Shown piece after piece: positions 45,009 to 52,907 of a stretch of 64,000 nt of DNA. The notes under the pieces are model-generated. The model was given only the letters and a program-made list of their open reading frames with translations. It had not been told where the DNA came from and did not search any database. This DNA is from Paenibacillus tritici. Its GTDB lineage: Bacteria; Bacillota; Bacilli; Paenibacillales; Paenibacillaceae. The translations under genes were made by a program, and so were the position numbers. The DNA is taken from the NCBI RefSeq assembly GCF_013204885.1, contig NZ_JABMKX010000007.1:248001-312000 (forward strand). The letters are read 5' to 3'. The stretch's first letter is position 1. Every line of letters starts with the position of its first letter.

Positions 45009-45116
45009 AATAGACTCGCAGGAGCCCGTTTACGCACCATTCCAACCGGAGTCTGGCTTACCCTGCTCCGATGGCCGTCATGCTGAAATACAGGCTCCTG
45101 CGAGTTTTTTTCAAAT
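45009..45116 (+). repeat. Terminal inverted repeat/structured element with T tract
   Basis: ACTCGCAGGAGCC and GGCTCCTGCGAGT, 13 bases each, are about 75 bases apart and followed by TTTTTTT. Inside, CCAACCGGAG can pair with CTCCGATGG. It could be a branched terminator, a small structured RNA or a MITE-like remnant; no target-site duplication is seen. Confidence 0.4.
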
Positions 45117-45148
45117 AACTTGCCCCTACTTATGATACGGTTCCCCGT
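45114..45148 (-). repeat. rlmH-type attachment site copy 2
   Basis: AACTTGCCCCTACTTATGAT then ACGGTTCCCCGT; the minus strand reads GGGGAACCGTATCATAAGTAG, coding GEPYHK-stop. The core TATCATAA is intact. Similarity to copy 1 extends about 15 bases beyond the coding repeat on each side. Confidence 0.78.
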
Positions 45149-45151
45149 CTC

Positions 45152-45244
45152 CTATCTCTGTTCGAGGAGAATAGTACACAAGCCAATCCCATGTTGCATG
45201 CTGACCGTTTCCTCAAAAGTACACAACGTTTCTTTCGTATTCAT
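45152..45244 (-). other. Small ORF (30 residues) beside att copy 2
   Basis: MNTKETLCTFEETVSMQHGI then GLCTILLEQR. AAGGAG lies 11 bases before the ATG. The same frame is open further upstream (HYAWCWIQRKKKELGSA), so it may be the tail of a decayed gene. The rest of 44780-45376 holds two hairpins and att copy 2; nothing else is seen. Confidence 0.3.
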
Positions 45245-45376
45245 TGCTGAACCCAGCTCCTTTTTCTTACGCTGAATCCAACACCAGGCATAGTGATCAT
45301 TAATTGATTTTAGTCTAATCAGACTATATAATGATTCAATTAGTTTATATTAGGTATGTAAAGGAATGAAGATTAA

Positions 45377-46219
45377 ATGATAAAATCATTTTTAATGTTG
45401 GGTCAATCTAATATGGCAGGCCGTGGATTCTTGCATGAAGTCGACCCTATATATAATGAAAAAATAAAAATGCTGCGTAATGGACAGTGGCAGATGATGT
45501 CAGAGCCGATTAATTATGACCGTCCGGTTTCCGGTGTAAGCCTGGCGGCGTCTTTCGCCGATGCCTGGTCGAAAGCCAATTCTGATGAAGAAATTGGTTT
45601 GATTCCTTGTGCAGAAGGTGGCAGTTCTTTGAATGATTGGCATCCGGAGGGCATCCTTTTTCAGCATGCTCTGTCCGAAGCTCGCTTCGCCTTGCGGTCC
45701 AGTCAAATCTGCGGAATTCTTTGGCACCAGGGTGAGAGCGACAGTTATCATTCGCTGCATGAAACTTATTACGAGAAATTAACCCTTATCATCGAGACCC
45801 TAAGAAACGAATTGAATCTTGATGAGGTGCCGTTGATCATTGGCGGGCTTGGTGATTTCCTTGGTAAGACTGGTTTTGGGCAGCAAGCGACAGAGTATAG
45901 ACAGGTCAATGAACAATTGCAGCGCTTCGCTAACGAACAGCAAAATTGTTATTTTGTAACGGCGGCAGAGTTGACCGCGAATCCTGATGGCATTCATATA
46001 AACGCGGTTTCGCAACGCAAATTCGGCTACCGCTATTTCGAAGCTTTTTCGAACAAGTGTCATGTATTGGAGCCCCTCCCGGGGGAGGAGCTATCGCTGA
46101 AAGTGGAGCGCGACTATTCAAAAACAGAACAGATCTACCTTCTTAGCATGGATTTGGCTTTGGGTAAAATCACTTACGCGGAATTCGAAGCGCAGATGGT
46201 GAAGGTTATGCAGCCTTGA
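45377..46219 (+). CDS. SASA-family carbohydrate esterase (sialate O-acetylesterase/acetylxylan esterase-like)
   Basis: 280 residues, SGNH-hydrolase fold of the SASA family: FLMLGQSNMAGRG (Ser nucleophile), PCAEGGSSLNDW (Gly), GILWHQGESDS, and DGIHINAVSQRKFGYRYFEA (Asp-x-x-His). No signal peptide, so cytoplasmic. The last 50 residues add a helical tail. It likely removes acetyl groups from imported oligosaccharides, and would fit with the xylan enzyme outside the island. RBS weak (GGAATGAAG). First gene of cassette B. Confidence 0.87.
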   Translation: MIKSFLMLGQSNMAGRGFLHEVDPIYNEKIKMLRNGQWQMMSEPINYDRPVSGVSLAASFADAWSKANSDEEIGLIPCAEGGSSLNDWHPEGILFQHALSEARFALRSSQICGILWHQGESDSYHSLHETYYEKLTLIIETLRNELNLDEVPLIIGGLGDFLGKTGFGQQATEYRQVNEQLQRFANEQQNCYFVTAAELTANPDGIHINAVSQRKFGYRYFEAFSNKCHVLEPLPGEELSLKVERDYSKTEQIYLLSMDLALGKITYAEFEAQMVKVMQP

Positions 46220-46257
46220 GCCCTTTAGCGTAACGGGTTTATCGGCGAAAACAAAGG

Positions 46258-46276
46258 GGCGGCCTGGAAGGCCGCC
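46258..46276 (+). terminator. Hairpin after the esterase gene
   Basis: GGCGGCC pairs perfectly with GGCCGCC over TGGAA, followed by a weakly T-rich ACTGTTGTTT. Confidence 0.6.
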
Positions 46277-46289
46277 ACTGTTGTTTATA

Positions 46290-46440
46290 CTATAAATAGT
46301 CACGCTCTGCTGCGGTAACCATGAACTCCTCACCCTGGTAGGTAAACAACTGAATGATATTCACCTTCTCCCCACGTTCAATCTGCCCTATGTATGAAAA
46401 ATGAAACCCGCCTATCTCCCCAAGCGCCTCCTGCGACAGG
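46290..46440 (-). pseudogene. XRE-type HTH remnant
   Basis: The minus strand encodes LSQEALGEIGGFHFSYIGQI and ERGEK, the second half of an XRE helix-turn-helix, fused to VNIIQLFTYQGEEFMV and a stop at 46290. The N-terminal half is lost, so it is a broken gene. Confidence 0.55.
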
Positions 46441-46483
46441 CCTGTCCAAAGTGTGGACAAGTTACTTTATTATCACTTAACAG

Positions 46484-46648
46484 TCACGATTTAGTTTTTC
46501 GCAGTAAACCCCGGTCATCTTCATAGTCGAAAACAGTATCCAGGAAAACTTGCTCGTTTGGAGCTAAATGAACAAGTCGTTTGAGCTTTTCAGCAAAGTA
46601 TTCTCGCCGGGTTCCAGTTATACTAAAAGGATAAGTGTTGAAACGTTA
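46484..46648 (-). pseudogene. Unidentified reading-frame remnant
   Basis: An open frame without a start codon reads TGTRREYFAEKLKRLVHLAP, NEQVFLDTVFDYEDDRGLLR and ends KTKS. It looks like the C-terminus of a real protein but no family is recognised. The palindrome ACGTTAACGT at its upstream edge equals the centre of the MerR operators near 9 kb, probably by chance. Confidence 0.3.
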
Positions 46649-46717
46649 ACGTCAAAACGGCTTCTAATTATTCTACAGGTAAGCGCAGACTGGCATAACC
46701 GAAAGGATGATTAAGAA

Positions 46718-46765
46718 ATGGAAACTAGAGCAATCGCAGGTACAAGTAGGGCGGGACGTCCATGA
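46718..46765 (+). other. Short leader ORF overlapping the araC start
   Basis: METRAIAGTSRAGRP and a stop; AAAGGATG lies 8 bases upstream. The TGA overlaps the next gene's ATG (ATGA), and that gene lacks its own clear RBS, so translation may be coupled. Confidence 0.4.
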
Positions 46766-47664
46766 CTATGAGATCAAGCAAAATGGTCAAGGTGCCTAAT
46801 GAACTGGTAAATTTTCCTAATAAAAAAGGGGGCTTGAAGCTGGGTGGGATGTCCGTTATCGAAATCTGCTTTTACACGCAAGGCATAAAAGGAACCTTTT
46901 TTTTGCAGGATCATCTTCTGCTAATCGTCAAGTCGGGTGTCTATACAGTTCGCTTCGGTGATCAAGAATATACGATGCGGAGCAACGAAATGATGTTTAT
47001 TCATAAATCAATGGGAGTCGAGTACGAGAAAGCGGGTGAACCCGATTCCGAATACATCCTCGACTATATGATGTTTTTCCTGAACGAGAAGATAGTAGAT
47101 GAATTCCTCAAATTCGCCGGTTTAAAACCGATTTGTCTCGTGAATGATGTTGTTCCGATAACAGTCTTTCCGATCAATGACCGCATTGGAAGCTATATCG
47201 AGTCGTTAAAACCCTATTTCGAGCACCCTGACGAAGTCAAAGAAGGACTGGTTCGTGTGAAACTGATGGAATTGCTGTTTCACATAGCAGATTCGAATGA
47301 TCGTTTGTTGCATCAAATGATGCAACCCATAAGCAAGGACAGAGGCAGCATCACAAAGATCATGGAGGAGAACTTCATGAATCCTGTTTCCCTTAACGAC
47401 CTGGCCTATTTGTCTGGCAGAAGCCTGGCGACGTTCAAAAGGGATTTTCAAGCAATATACAACACCTCACCGCTCAAATGGATTCGCAATCGAAGGCTGG
47501 ATAAAGCCAAGGCGCTTCTAGCGGAAACAGCGTTATCTGTTACGGATATCTGTTTTTCGACCGGATTCGAAAATATCGCTCACTTTTCCAAAGTATTCAA
47601 GGAAAGATTCGGACTTCCACCGTCAGAGTTTAGACGGCAGCTGAGGTTGAAGAAGGATGCCTAA
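46762..47664 (+). CDS. AraC family transcriptional regulator
   Basis: 300 residues: cupin-like sensor (LLLIVKSGVYTVRFGDQEYT, SNEMMFIHKSMGVEYEK) and C-terminal double HTH (SLNDLAYLSGRSLATFKRDF, SPLKWIRNRRLDKAKALLAE, VTDICFSTGFENIAHFSKVF, FGLPPSEFR), close to the ExsA/YesN-like subgroup with a long N-terminal domain. Followed by an SDR gene 146 bases downstream that it may regulate. Confidence 0.9.
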   Translation: MTMRSSKMVKVPNELVNFPNKKGGLKLGGMSVIEICFYTQGIKGTFFLQDHLLLIVKSGVYTVRFGDQEYTMRSNEMMFIHKSMGVEYEKAGEPDSEYILDYMMFFLNEKIVDEFLKFAGLKPICLVNDVVPITVFPINDRIGSYIESLKPYFEHPDEVKEGLVRVKLMELLFHIADSNDRLLHQMMQPISKDRGSITKIMEENFMNPVSLNDLAYLSGRSLATFKRDFQAIYNTSPLKWIRNRRLDKAKALLAETALSVTDICFSTGFENIAHFSKVFKERFGLPPSEFRRQLRLKKDA

Positions 47665-47809
47665 AGGGGCTAAAAAATGGGCTAAAAAATGAGCTAAATA
47701 AACAAATAGAATGAGCTTGTAGGCAAAGAAATTTATTCGTCTCCTTGATATTCTTATCTCATGCGGTAAACGCAGCCGTATTAAAACAAGAATGTAGGGA
47801 GGCACTTTT

Positions 47810-48538
47810 ATGAATAAATCTAAGATCGTATTAATTACAGGTGGAAACAAAGGTATCGGTTTTGAGACAGCAAGACAATTGGGAAATATGGGGTATGAGA
47901 TTTTAATAGGAGCAAGAAGCGAAAATAAAGGACATGAGGCCGTAACGTTATTGGAAAAGGAGAAAATTAAAGCTAAAACAGTGGTTCTTGATGTCACGAA
48001 CCCCAGCTCCGTTCTCTCCGCAGTAGAATGGATTGAGCAAGAGTATGGATTGCTTGATATCTTGATTAATAATGCAGGTGTGTTTTTCGAAGGAAACACC
48101 TCTCCAAGTGAACTGGAATTGTCTGTTCTCAAGAGTACTTATGAGACAAACGTTTTCGGTGTATTTTCTGTCACTAAAGCAATGCTTCCATTGCTCAGAA
48201 ATTCTTCTGCCGGAAGAATCGTTACTCTTTCCAGCGCATTAGGTTCCTTAACCTTGAATTCAGACTCAACGTCGGAATTTTATAATGCGAATTCGCTCGC
48301 CTACAATAGTTCTAAATCGGCTGTAAATGCTTTAACCGTTTCCTTTGCTAAAGAGTTAAGCGATTCTCCTATTAAAATCAACTCCGTTTGCCCTGGATTT
48401 ACAGCTACCGATCTAAATGGTAATAGTGGCTATCGTACAGTCGAACAAGCAGCTTCCGTTGTAGTGGAGCTTGCCACAATAGCTAGTGATGGTCCAACTG
48501 GTGGCTTTTTTGATGAGCATGGAGTTGTGGCTTGGTAA
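47810..48538 (+). CDS. SDR family carbonyl reductase-like oxidoreductase
   Basis: 242 residues: TGGNKGIGFETARQL, IGARSENKG (NADP type), NNAGVFFEGN, VTLSSALGSLT, Y-x-x-x-K in SLAYNSSKSAVNAL, and CPGFTATDL. The extra segment before the active-site Tyr (NSDSTSEFYNAN) is typical of carbonyl reductase-like members. RBS AGGGAGG. Complete, in contrast with the two SDR remnants elsewhere in the window. Confidence 0.93.
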   Translation: MNKSKIVLITGGNKGIGFETARQLGNMGYEILIGARSENKGHEAVTLLEKEKIKAKTVVLDVTNPSSVLSAVEWIEQEYGLLDILINNAGVFFEGNTSPSELELSVLKSTYETNVFGVFSVTKAMLPLLRNSSAGRIVTLSSALGSLTLNSDSTSEFYNANSLAYNSSKSAVNALTVSFAKELSDSPIKINSVCPGFTATDLNGNSGYRTVEQAASVVVELATIASDGPTGGFFDEHGVVAW

Positions 48539-48598
48539 ACAGAAATTTTGTGTAAGTAGGAATTTCCATCGGGACAATGGAGAAAAGGGTCTGCTGTT

Positions 48599-48630
48599 GC
48601 CTTCGCTTGGGCTACGCCCTTCGCGAAGGC
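48599..48630. terminator. Double hairpin after the SDR gene
   Basis: GCCTTCGC pairs with GCGAAGGC and inside GGGC pairs with GCCC; GGCTTTTAATTC follows soon after. Confidence 0.65.
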
Positions 48631-48641
48631 GCGGGAGGCTT

Positions 48642-48938
48642 TTAATTCTCTTCCCCTTTGCTAATTGGATAACGTTCCTCAAACAGCTCCGTTAGACTTT
48701 TTAGATACGTAAGTGATGCTTTAATTACACCAGGCTTCCTGTCCTCTTTCGCAACTTCTTCTTCCAGTTGGGAAATGACCTGACATTGAGACGCTCTCCA
48801 ACGAGCCCCATATGTTAGCCATCCAGTCCCCATTTCTGAACGAACAGCCTCTTCAAAAGCGGACCAAAGCTTGTTAACACCAGCAATACCCGTGTTTAAC
48901 ATGTGCGGCTGCAGGCGACCCGGCCCCACCTCGGCCAA
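48642..48938 (-). CDS. Hypothetical protein, possibly fragment
   Basis: 98 residues with a TTG start and no RBS, helical: NTGIAGVNKLWSAFEEAVRS, then MGTGWLTYGARWRASQCQVI, ending PISKGEEN. The frame is open upstream to a TAG near 48973. No family recognised; it may be a truncated gene cut at the att copy 3 junction. Confidence 0.35.
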   Translation of the reverse strand: MAEVGPGRLQPHMLNTGIAGVNKLWSAFEEAVRSEMGTGWLTYGARWRASQCQVISQLEEEVAKEDRKPGVIKASLTYLKSLTELFEERYPISKGEEN

Positions 48939-48949
48939 TGCCCGCGAAA

Positions 48950-49014
48950 TATCATAAGTGACTTCCGATTTCTATAAATTGATTTTCGCCGTCACTTATG
49001 ATACGGTTCACCGT
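48950..49014 (-). repeat. rlmH-type attachment site copy 3 with an inverted core copy
   Basis: The direct-orientation copy (48983-49014, TCACTTATGATACGG and TTCACCGT) codes GEPYHK-stop on the minus strand, core 48996-49003. A 13-base inverted copy, TATCATAAGTGAC, lies at 48950-48962 and pairs with GTCACTTATGATA at 48991-49003, so two att cores face each other 28 bases apart. The remaining gap to 49139 has no gene. Confidence 0.75.
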
Positions 49015-49139
49015 ATCAGTTATAGGGCGAAATTTCTTAAACCTCTGCTCAGGAAATCTTGCAAGCTATAATATGCAGGGGAATTAAAAAGGCACCGCAA
49101 TGGGCACCTTGAAATATTATTGACTCTAGAACAATCTAA

Positions 49140-50378
49140 TCAGTTATATAACTGATAAATTACACCATCTATTAAATCATCATAAGTCCTAATTCCTAAA
49201 CCTTTATATTCATTTTCAATTTCTTTCCACTCATCTGTGTCAAACATCCATCTTCTCCCAATAACTAACCATCTATTAGGATATAAAATCTTAAGTCCAT
49301 GCTCTTCCAATACATGCTGCCTATTTCTTGGATCTTCAAAATACTTTGTATAAACTCTTGTTTGCGAAATATATGAGCTTAATTCTGCACTAAAAGTCTC
49401 TCTGTTTTCTCTTCCAACAACAGGCGCTCCCTTTAAGGTTGGGAGTTTAAACTCCACAATGTCAGAGAATCCATTTGGGGCAGTGATAAAAAAATCTGGC
49501 CTAATAGCTTTTTTACCTTCCTCCGCCCAGTCACATGTCTTTTCATTGTGAATGTCCTTTGCGAGAAAGGCCATTTTTAGAATGAATTGATTTTCAGGGA
49601 GATTCAAAAACTGAGTAATATCTGTCTCCCTAGTATTAATAGAACTAAGAATTTCAACAAAACGATTAAGCTGTACTAGCCTTTCAAATTGAAACCCCTC
49701 TGGGTTAGGATATTCGGAATGGGCATCTAATATTGCTTGCTTTTCAAGGCTTGGCCAGCAAGAAAATTTAAATTGATCAGTTTCTTCATCAAAATCAATT
49801 ATCTCTAGAGGGAAAACATCGAGCCATTTAATATTTCTTACTAATAGTCCGTGAGAATCTGTACCATAAAAAAAGCAATTAACAAATCTGTAGTACTGTT
49901 CTTTCATTAAATCTATTCCAGAGACATTAAATCCCATCATCATGGACTGTTGAGCTGCAAAGTTCCATCCATTATTAAGTAAAATCTCATGTGCATCGTT
50001 CGATGGCAAGTAAAGATCTTGATAAACTTCCCCTACTAGAGGAAACCTAAAATCATTTTGTCCAATTTCAAAACCAATTATATCGTCCATAAAATTATCA
50101 GATGTTGTGTAATCTTTGATTTCTACTGGTAATTTAAAGCTCCCATCTAACTCCTCCTTAGTAGATGGACCAACATATTCAATGGCCCAATGATCCTTAC
50201 CAAAATAAAAAATAAGTTTTTCAGGATTTAACAGGAACGCTGGAATGGTACTTTTTAGCTTGGGGTCTGATTCAACTATTTTCCACATTTCCCCCCAATA
50301 GTTCGTCATCAGTATTTGCCCATAATTAGTGACAAAGTCCTTTAAGGAGCCTTTATTATTTGACTTATCTTTACTCAT
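49140..50378 (-). CDS. Shedu-like (DUF4263) nuclease-domain protein
   Basis: 412 residues. The C-terminal third has the PD-(D/E)XK layout of Shedu SduA/DUF4263: FLNLPENQFILKMAF, then Asp295 in AIRPDFFI, Glu309-x-Lys311 in DIVEFKLPT, Gln339 in SYISQTRVYTKYF, and PNRWLVIGRR. The 250-residue N-terminal part is unlike known domains I can recall, as is usual in Shedu, where it varies. Shedu is an established single-gene anti-phage system. RBS AAAGGAG. AT-rich, last of three genes in one direction in cassette C. Confidence 0.75.
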   Translation of the reverse strand: MSKDKSNNKGSLKDFVTNYGQILMTNYWGEMWKIVESDPKLKSTIPAFLLNPEKLIFYFGKDHWAIEYVGPSTKEELDGSFKLPVEIKDYTTSDNFMDDIIGFEIGQNDFRFPLVGEVYQDLYLPSNDAHEILLNNGWNFAAQQSMMMGFNVSGIDLMKEQYYRFVNCFFYGTDSHGLLVRNIKWLDVFPLEIIDFDEETDQFKFSCWPSLEKQAILDAHSEYPNPEGFQFERLVQLNRFVEILSSINTRETDITQFLNLPENQFILKMAFLAKDIHNEKTCDWAEEGKKAIRPDFFITAPNGFSDIVEFKLPTLKGAPVVGRENRETFSAELSSYISQTRVYTKYFEDPRNRQHVLEEHGLKILYPNRWLVIGRRWMFDTDEWKEIENEYKGLGIRTYDDLIDGVIYQLYN

Positions 50379-50635
50379 ACAACATCAACTCCTTTGACAT
50401 TTCATCTACATAACCTATTTTGGCTTAGATGGAAAGAACATAATCATTGATCAGGTATACTATCATATTTTTATAACTCTAAAGCAGACACATTAATGAA
50501 TCGTATATACATTTCCATGACATTGTATTGTATATAACCACAGCAGTTTGTCTCTTTATCTAGAAATGTCTCCTCGGCTAAACGCTCCTCAAAGATCTGA
50601 ATAGGGAATTATGCATTTAAATTCGAATTCTTGCA

Positions 50636-50950
50636 TCAATCATTAATAATTCCTCTTACCTTCTCAAGCTTTTGCTGACTAGCCCTGTATCTTGAGTATA
50701 AATGAACGACTAATTCATTGATTTCTTCTGTAAGCTCTTCACGAGTTTCCTTTGAATCAGTATCAGCCAGTTTGTTTAGTCTAGCCGTTATCATTCTCTT
50801 AACACCTACTGAGCTCCTTTCCCCAGCTCCGTATGCTTCCATGTAAACTTCCCAATAATCATATTCATGAAAATGTTCTGACCATATTTTTGAAATATGC
50901 TTTCCTTCTCTAGCCAGTCTTATAATTTCCTCTGATTCTTTCTTATTCAT
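50636..50950 (-). CDS. Small hypothetical helical protein
   Basis: 104 residues, charged and helical: IRLAREGKHISKIWSEHFHE, YDYWEVYMEAYGAGERSSVG, KRMITARLNKLADTDSKE, long C-terminal coiled coil. No family recognised. RBS GGAGG 6 bases before the ATG. Lies 62 bases after the TIGR04141-like gene. The 257 bases to the Shedu-like gene are AT-rich, with no gene seen and probably a separate promoter. Confidence 0.65.
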   Translation of the reverse strand: MNKKESEEIIRLAREGKHISKIWSEHFHEYDYWEVYMEAYGAGERSSVGVKRMITARLNKLADTDSKETREELTEEINELVVHLYSRYRASQQKLEKVRGIIND

Positions 50951-51012
50951 CGTTAACCTCCAGAGTTTAGTTGAATTCCACTGTTACTGTATTGATATAT
51001 CTATAAGCTAAA

Positions 51013-52578
51013 TCAATCTTCATATTCGACCTTACAAAGAGAAACCTTATAGCCCACTTCTTTAATAGAACGTATATGATCAACCAAATTTATAAGACTA
51101 AAAAAGAATAAACATTCGCTAAGAGCACCTTCTTTAGTTGTAGGTATCACATAAACAAATTCAGGAGCATTATGGGCTAAAAAATCCTGTTTAGACCACA
51201 TTTTGCTGTATACTTTTTCCACTTTTTTTTCTACTCTCGGGTCTCCTCTTAAAAGCCTTGCAGAAACGCTTCCTTGTGCGAAAAGATGGCTGAGAGTTGC
51301 AGAGCTGTACATTTTCTTAACGCATAAGTACTGCATTTCCTTTGTTAAAAGATCACATATCTCATATTTCTCGGTTGAACTAAAGTAAAGGAGTTCCTTA
51401 TCAAAAAGAAGCCAGTTTTTGATTTTACCAACCCTTTCGTTATATTCTCCCTCTTTTTCCCCCACCTTAATAGCAGGTAATTTTAGAGTGTCAGTTATAT
51501 CAGGAATGCTTTTAACTGTTTCTTTAATTATTCTGACATACTCATTATCTACCTGAAACCAGTTACCCAGTGACAATACAAAAGTTTCTGAAGCGTTAGT
51601 GATTTCTGCCACAATAAATTCTCTCATTTTATACTTAGTGGCTACAGGCGTCCCCTCACTGTCTAAACCAATGATATGTACTTTATCAAGATAATCAGTA
51701 ATATCAGGATTTTCATTCAAAAAATCATAAAAACTCTCCAATGTCACCTCTGTCAATTTGCTGTTACGAGTTCCTATAAAAATCTTATAATGATCTATAT
51801 TGGATTCTGGAATTTCAGGTAAGGCAACTGTAACTTTTTGAGTCAACCTTTTATCTAAGTATCCTTCTAATTCCATATTTAGTTTTTGAACTTTCGAGTC
51901 GGTACGTTTTAATGGACGAAGATAATCTATAAACTCAAAATGCTTTTTGTATGTAGTTGCTTGGAATTTTTCTAAAAGTTCTTCACAAAGTTCACCAAGT
52001 TCATTAATGGTTGTGTCTGTAGTAATTGCTAAGGAGTCCGAACCCGAAAGTTTAGATGCAAATTCTTTTGTTGTTGGTTTACCGCTGACGTACCTAATCC
52101 AATCAATATTTTGATTCAAACCAAATTCAGAAACCTTACTTCCTACCGTTACATGTGTTCTTCTTTGCTTGGTGACCAAATCAATATTTCTTGTATCCAG
52201 CGTTTCAATACGTTCGGGATCTATCTCATTTAAAGTAACTCGCATACCGAAACCCTGTTCTATTCTTGACCTATCTAGAGCGCTGTACGCAAATCCAAAG
52301 GGGACAGCAAATATACGACTCCTTACTCTCAGAATAATCAAGAATGAGTTTGAGGCATTCAATAATGCAAGATTTGATAAGTCAAAGTTTTTTCCCACAA
52401 AATCTAGCCATTTAGGTGCCTTAACTTTGTTACTCTGTACAAAGGCAATACACTCATAGCTCAATTTCCTCATTTTAGGTAATTCAACAAATGGATTCTT
52501 TCCAGACAGATACTTTCGTTGTATTGCCTGTTTGAAATCCTTCACATCCTCATTGAGCAAGTAAACAGAGAGCTTCAT
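51013..52578 (-). CDS. DUF6119/TIGR04141-like protein, probable defence-island component
   Basis: 521 residues, no signal or membrane segment. The layout fits the sporadically distributed TIGR04141 (DUF6119) family: LSVYLLNEDVKDFKQAI start, RSRIFAVPFGFAYSALDRSR, IEQGFGMRVTLNEIDPERIE, THVTVGSKVSEFGLNQNIDW and SGSDSLAITTDTTINEL. This family is patchy across bacteria and found in defence islands; its reaction is unknown to me. RBS GAGGTGAT. Probably first gene of a unit with the two genes after it. The gap 52579-52907 upstream holds only the tail of an open frame ending TGRPKKKYDIGK at about 52610. Confidence 0.7.
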   Translation of the reverse strand: MKLSVYLLNEDVKDFKQAIQRKYLSGKNPFVELPKMRKLSYECIAFVQSNKVKAPKWLDFVGKNFDLSNLALLNASNSFLIILRVRSRIFAVPFGFAYSALDRSRIEQGFGMRVTLNEIDPERIETLDTRNIDLVTKQRRTHVTVGSKVSEFGLNQNIDWIRYVSGKPTTKEFASKLSGSDSLAITTDTTINELGELCEELLEKFQATTYKKHFEFIDYLRPLKRTDSKVQKLNMELEGYLDKRLTQKVTVALPEIPESNIDHYKIFIGTRNSKLTEVTLESFYDFLNENPDITDYLDKVHIIGLDSEGTPVATKYKMREFIVAEITNASETFVLSLGNWFQVDNEYVRIIKETVKSIPDITDTLKLPAIKVGEKEGEYNERVGKIKNWLLFDKELLYFSSTEKYEICDLLTKEMQYLCVKKMYSSATLSHLFAQGSVSARLLRGDPRVEKKVEKVYSKMWSKQDFLAHNAPEFVYVIPTTKEGALSECLFFFSLINLVDHIRSIKEVGYKVSLCKVEYED

Positions 52579-52907
52579 TAAATCACCTCAGTCAAAATAG
52601 GATTATTTACCTATATCATACTTCTTTTTCGGCCTTCCTGTCTTTACAAAATTTGACGAAAAAGGGGAGGTGGTTTTTCTTACTATAAAATATAATCATT
52701 AAGACATCTATCGCACATATGTTCCCTTTGATATAATTGAACCTATCTTATGTCGGTCTGAATGGAGGCTTATCATGCTAACAATGGATAAAAAAATGAA
52801 TTACTTTCAGAGCTTCTGTTGACTCTGGTCAACGTTACTCAACAGCAAATCGTATCTCGGCCAATTCTTTACCGAGCCACGCATAACCCTTTTTATAAGC
52901 AATATGT

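Noticed and set aside
46640..46656. Third MerR operator (ACGTTAACGT)
   Set aside because: Only the 10-base centre matches; flanks differ and it lies in a decayed region inside the island, so chance is more likely.
43617..49014. CRISPR-like interpretation of the repeated 30-base sequences
   Set aside because: Spacing is 1.5-9.3 kb, copies encode the rlmH end, and no cas genes are present.
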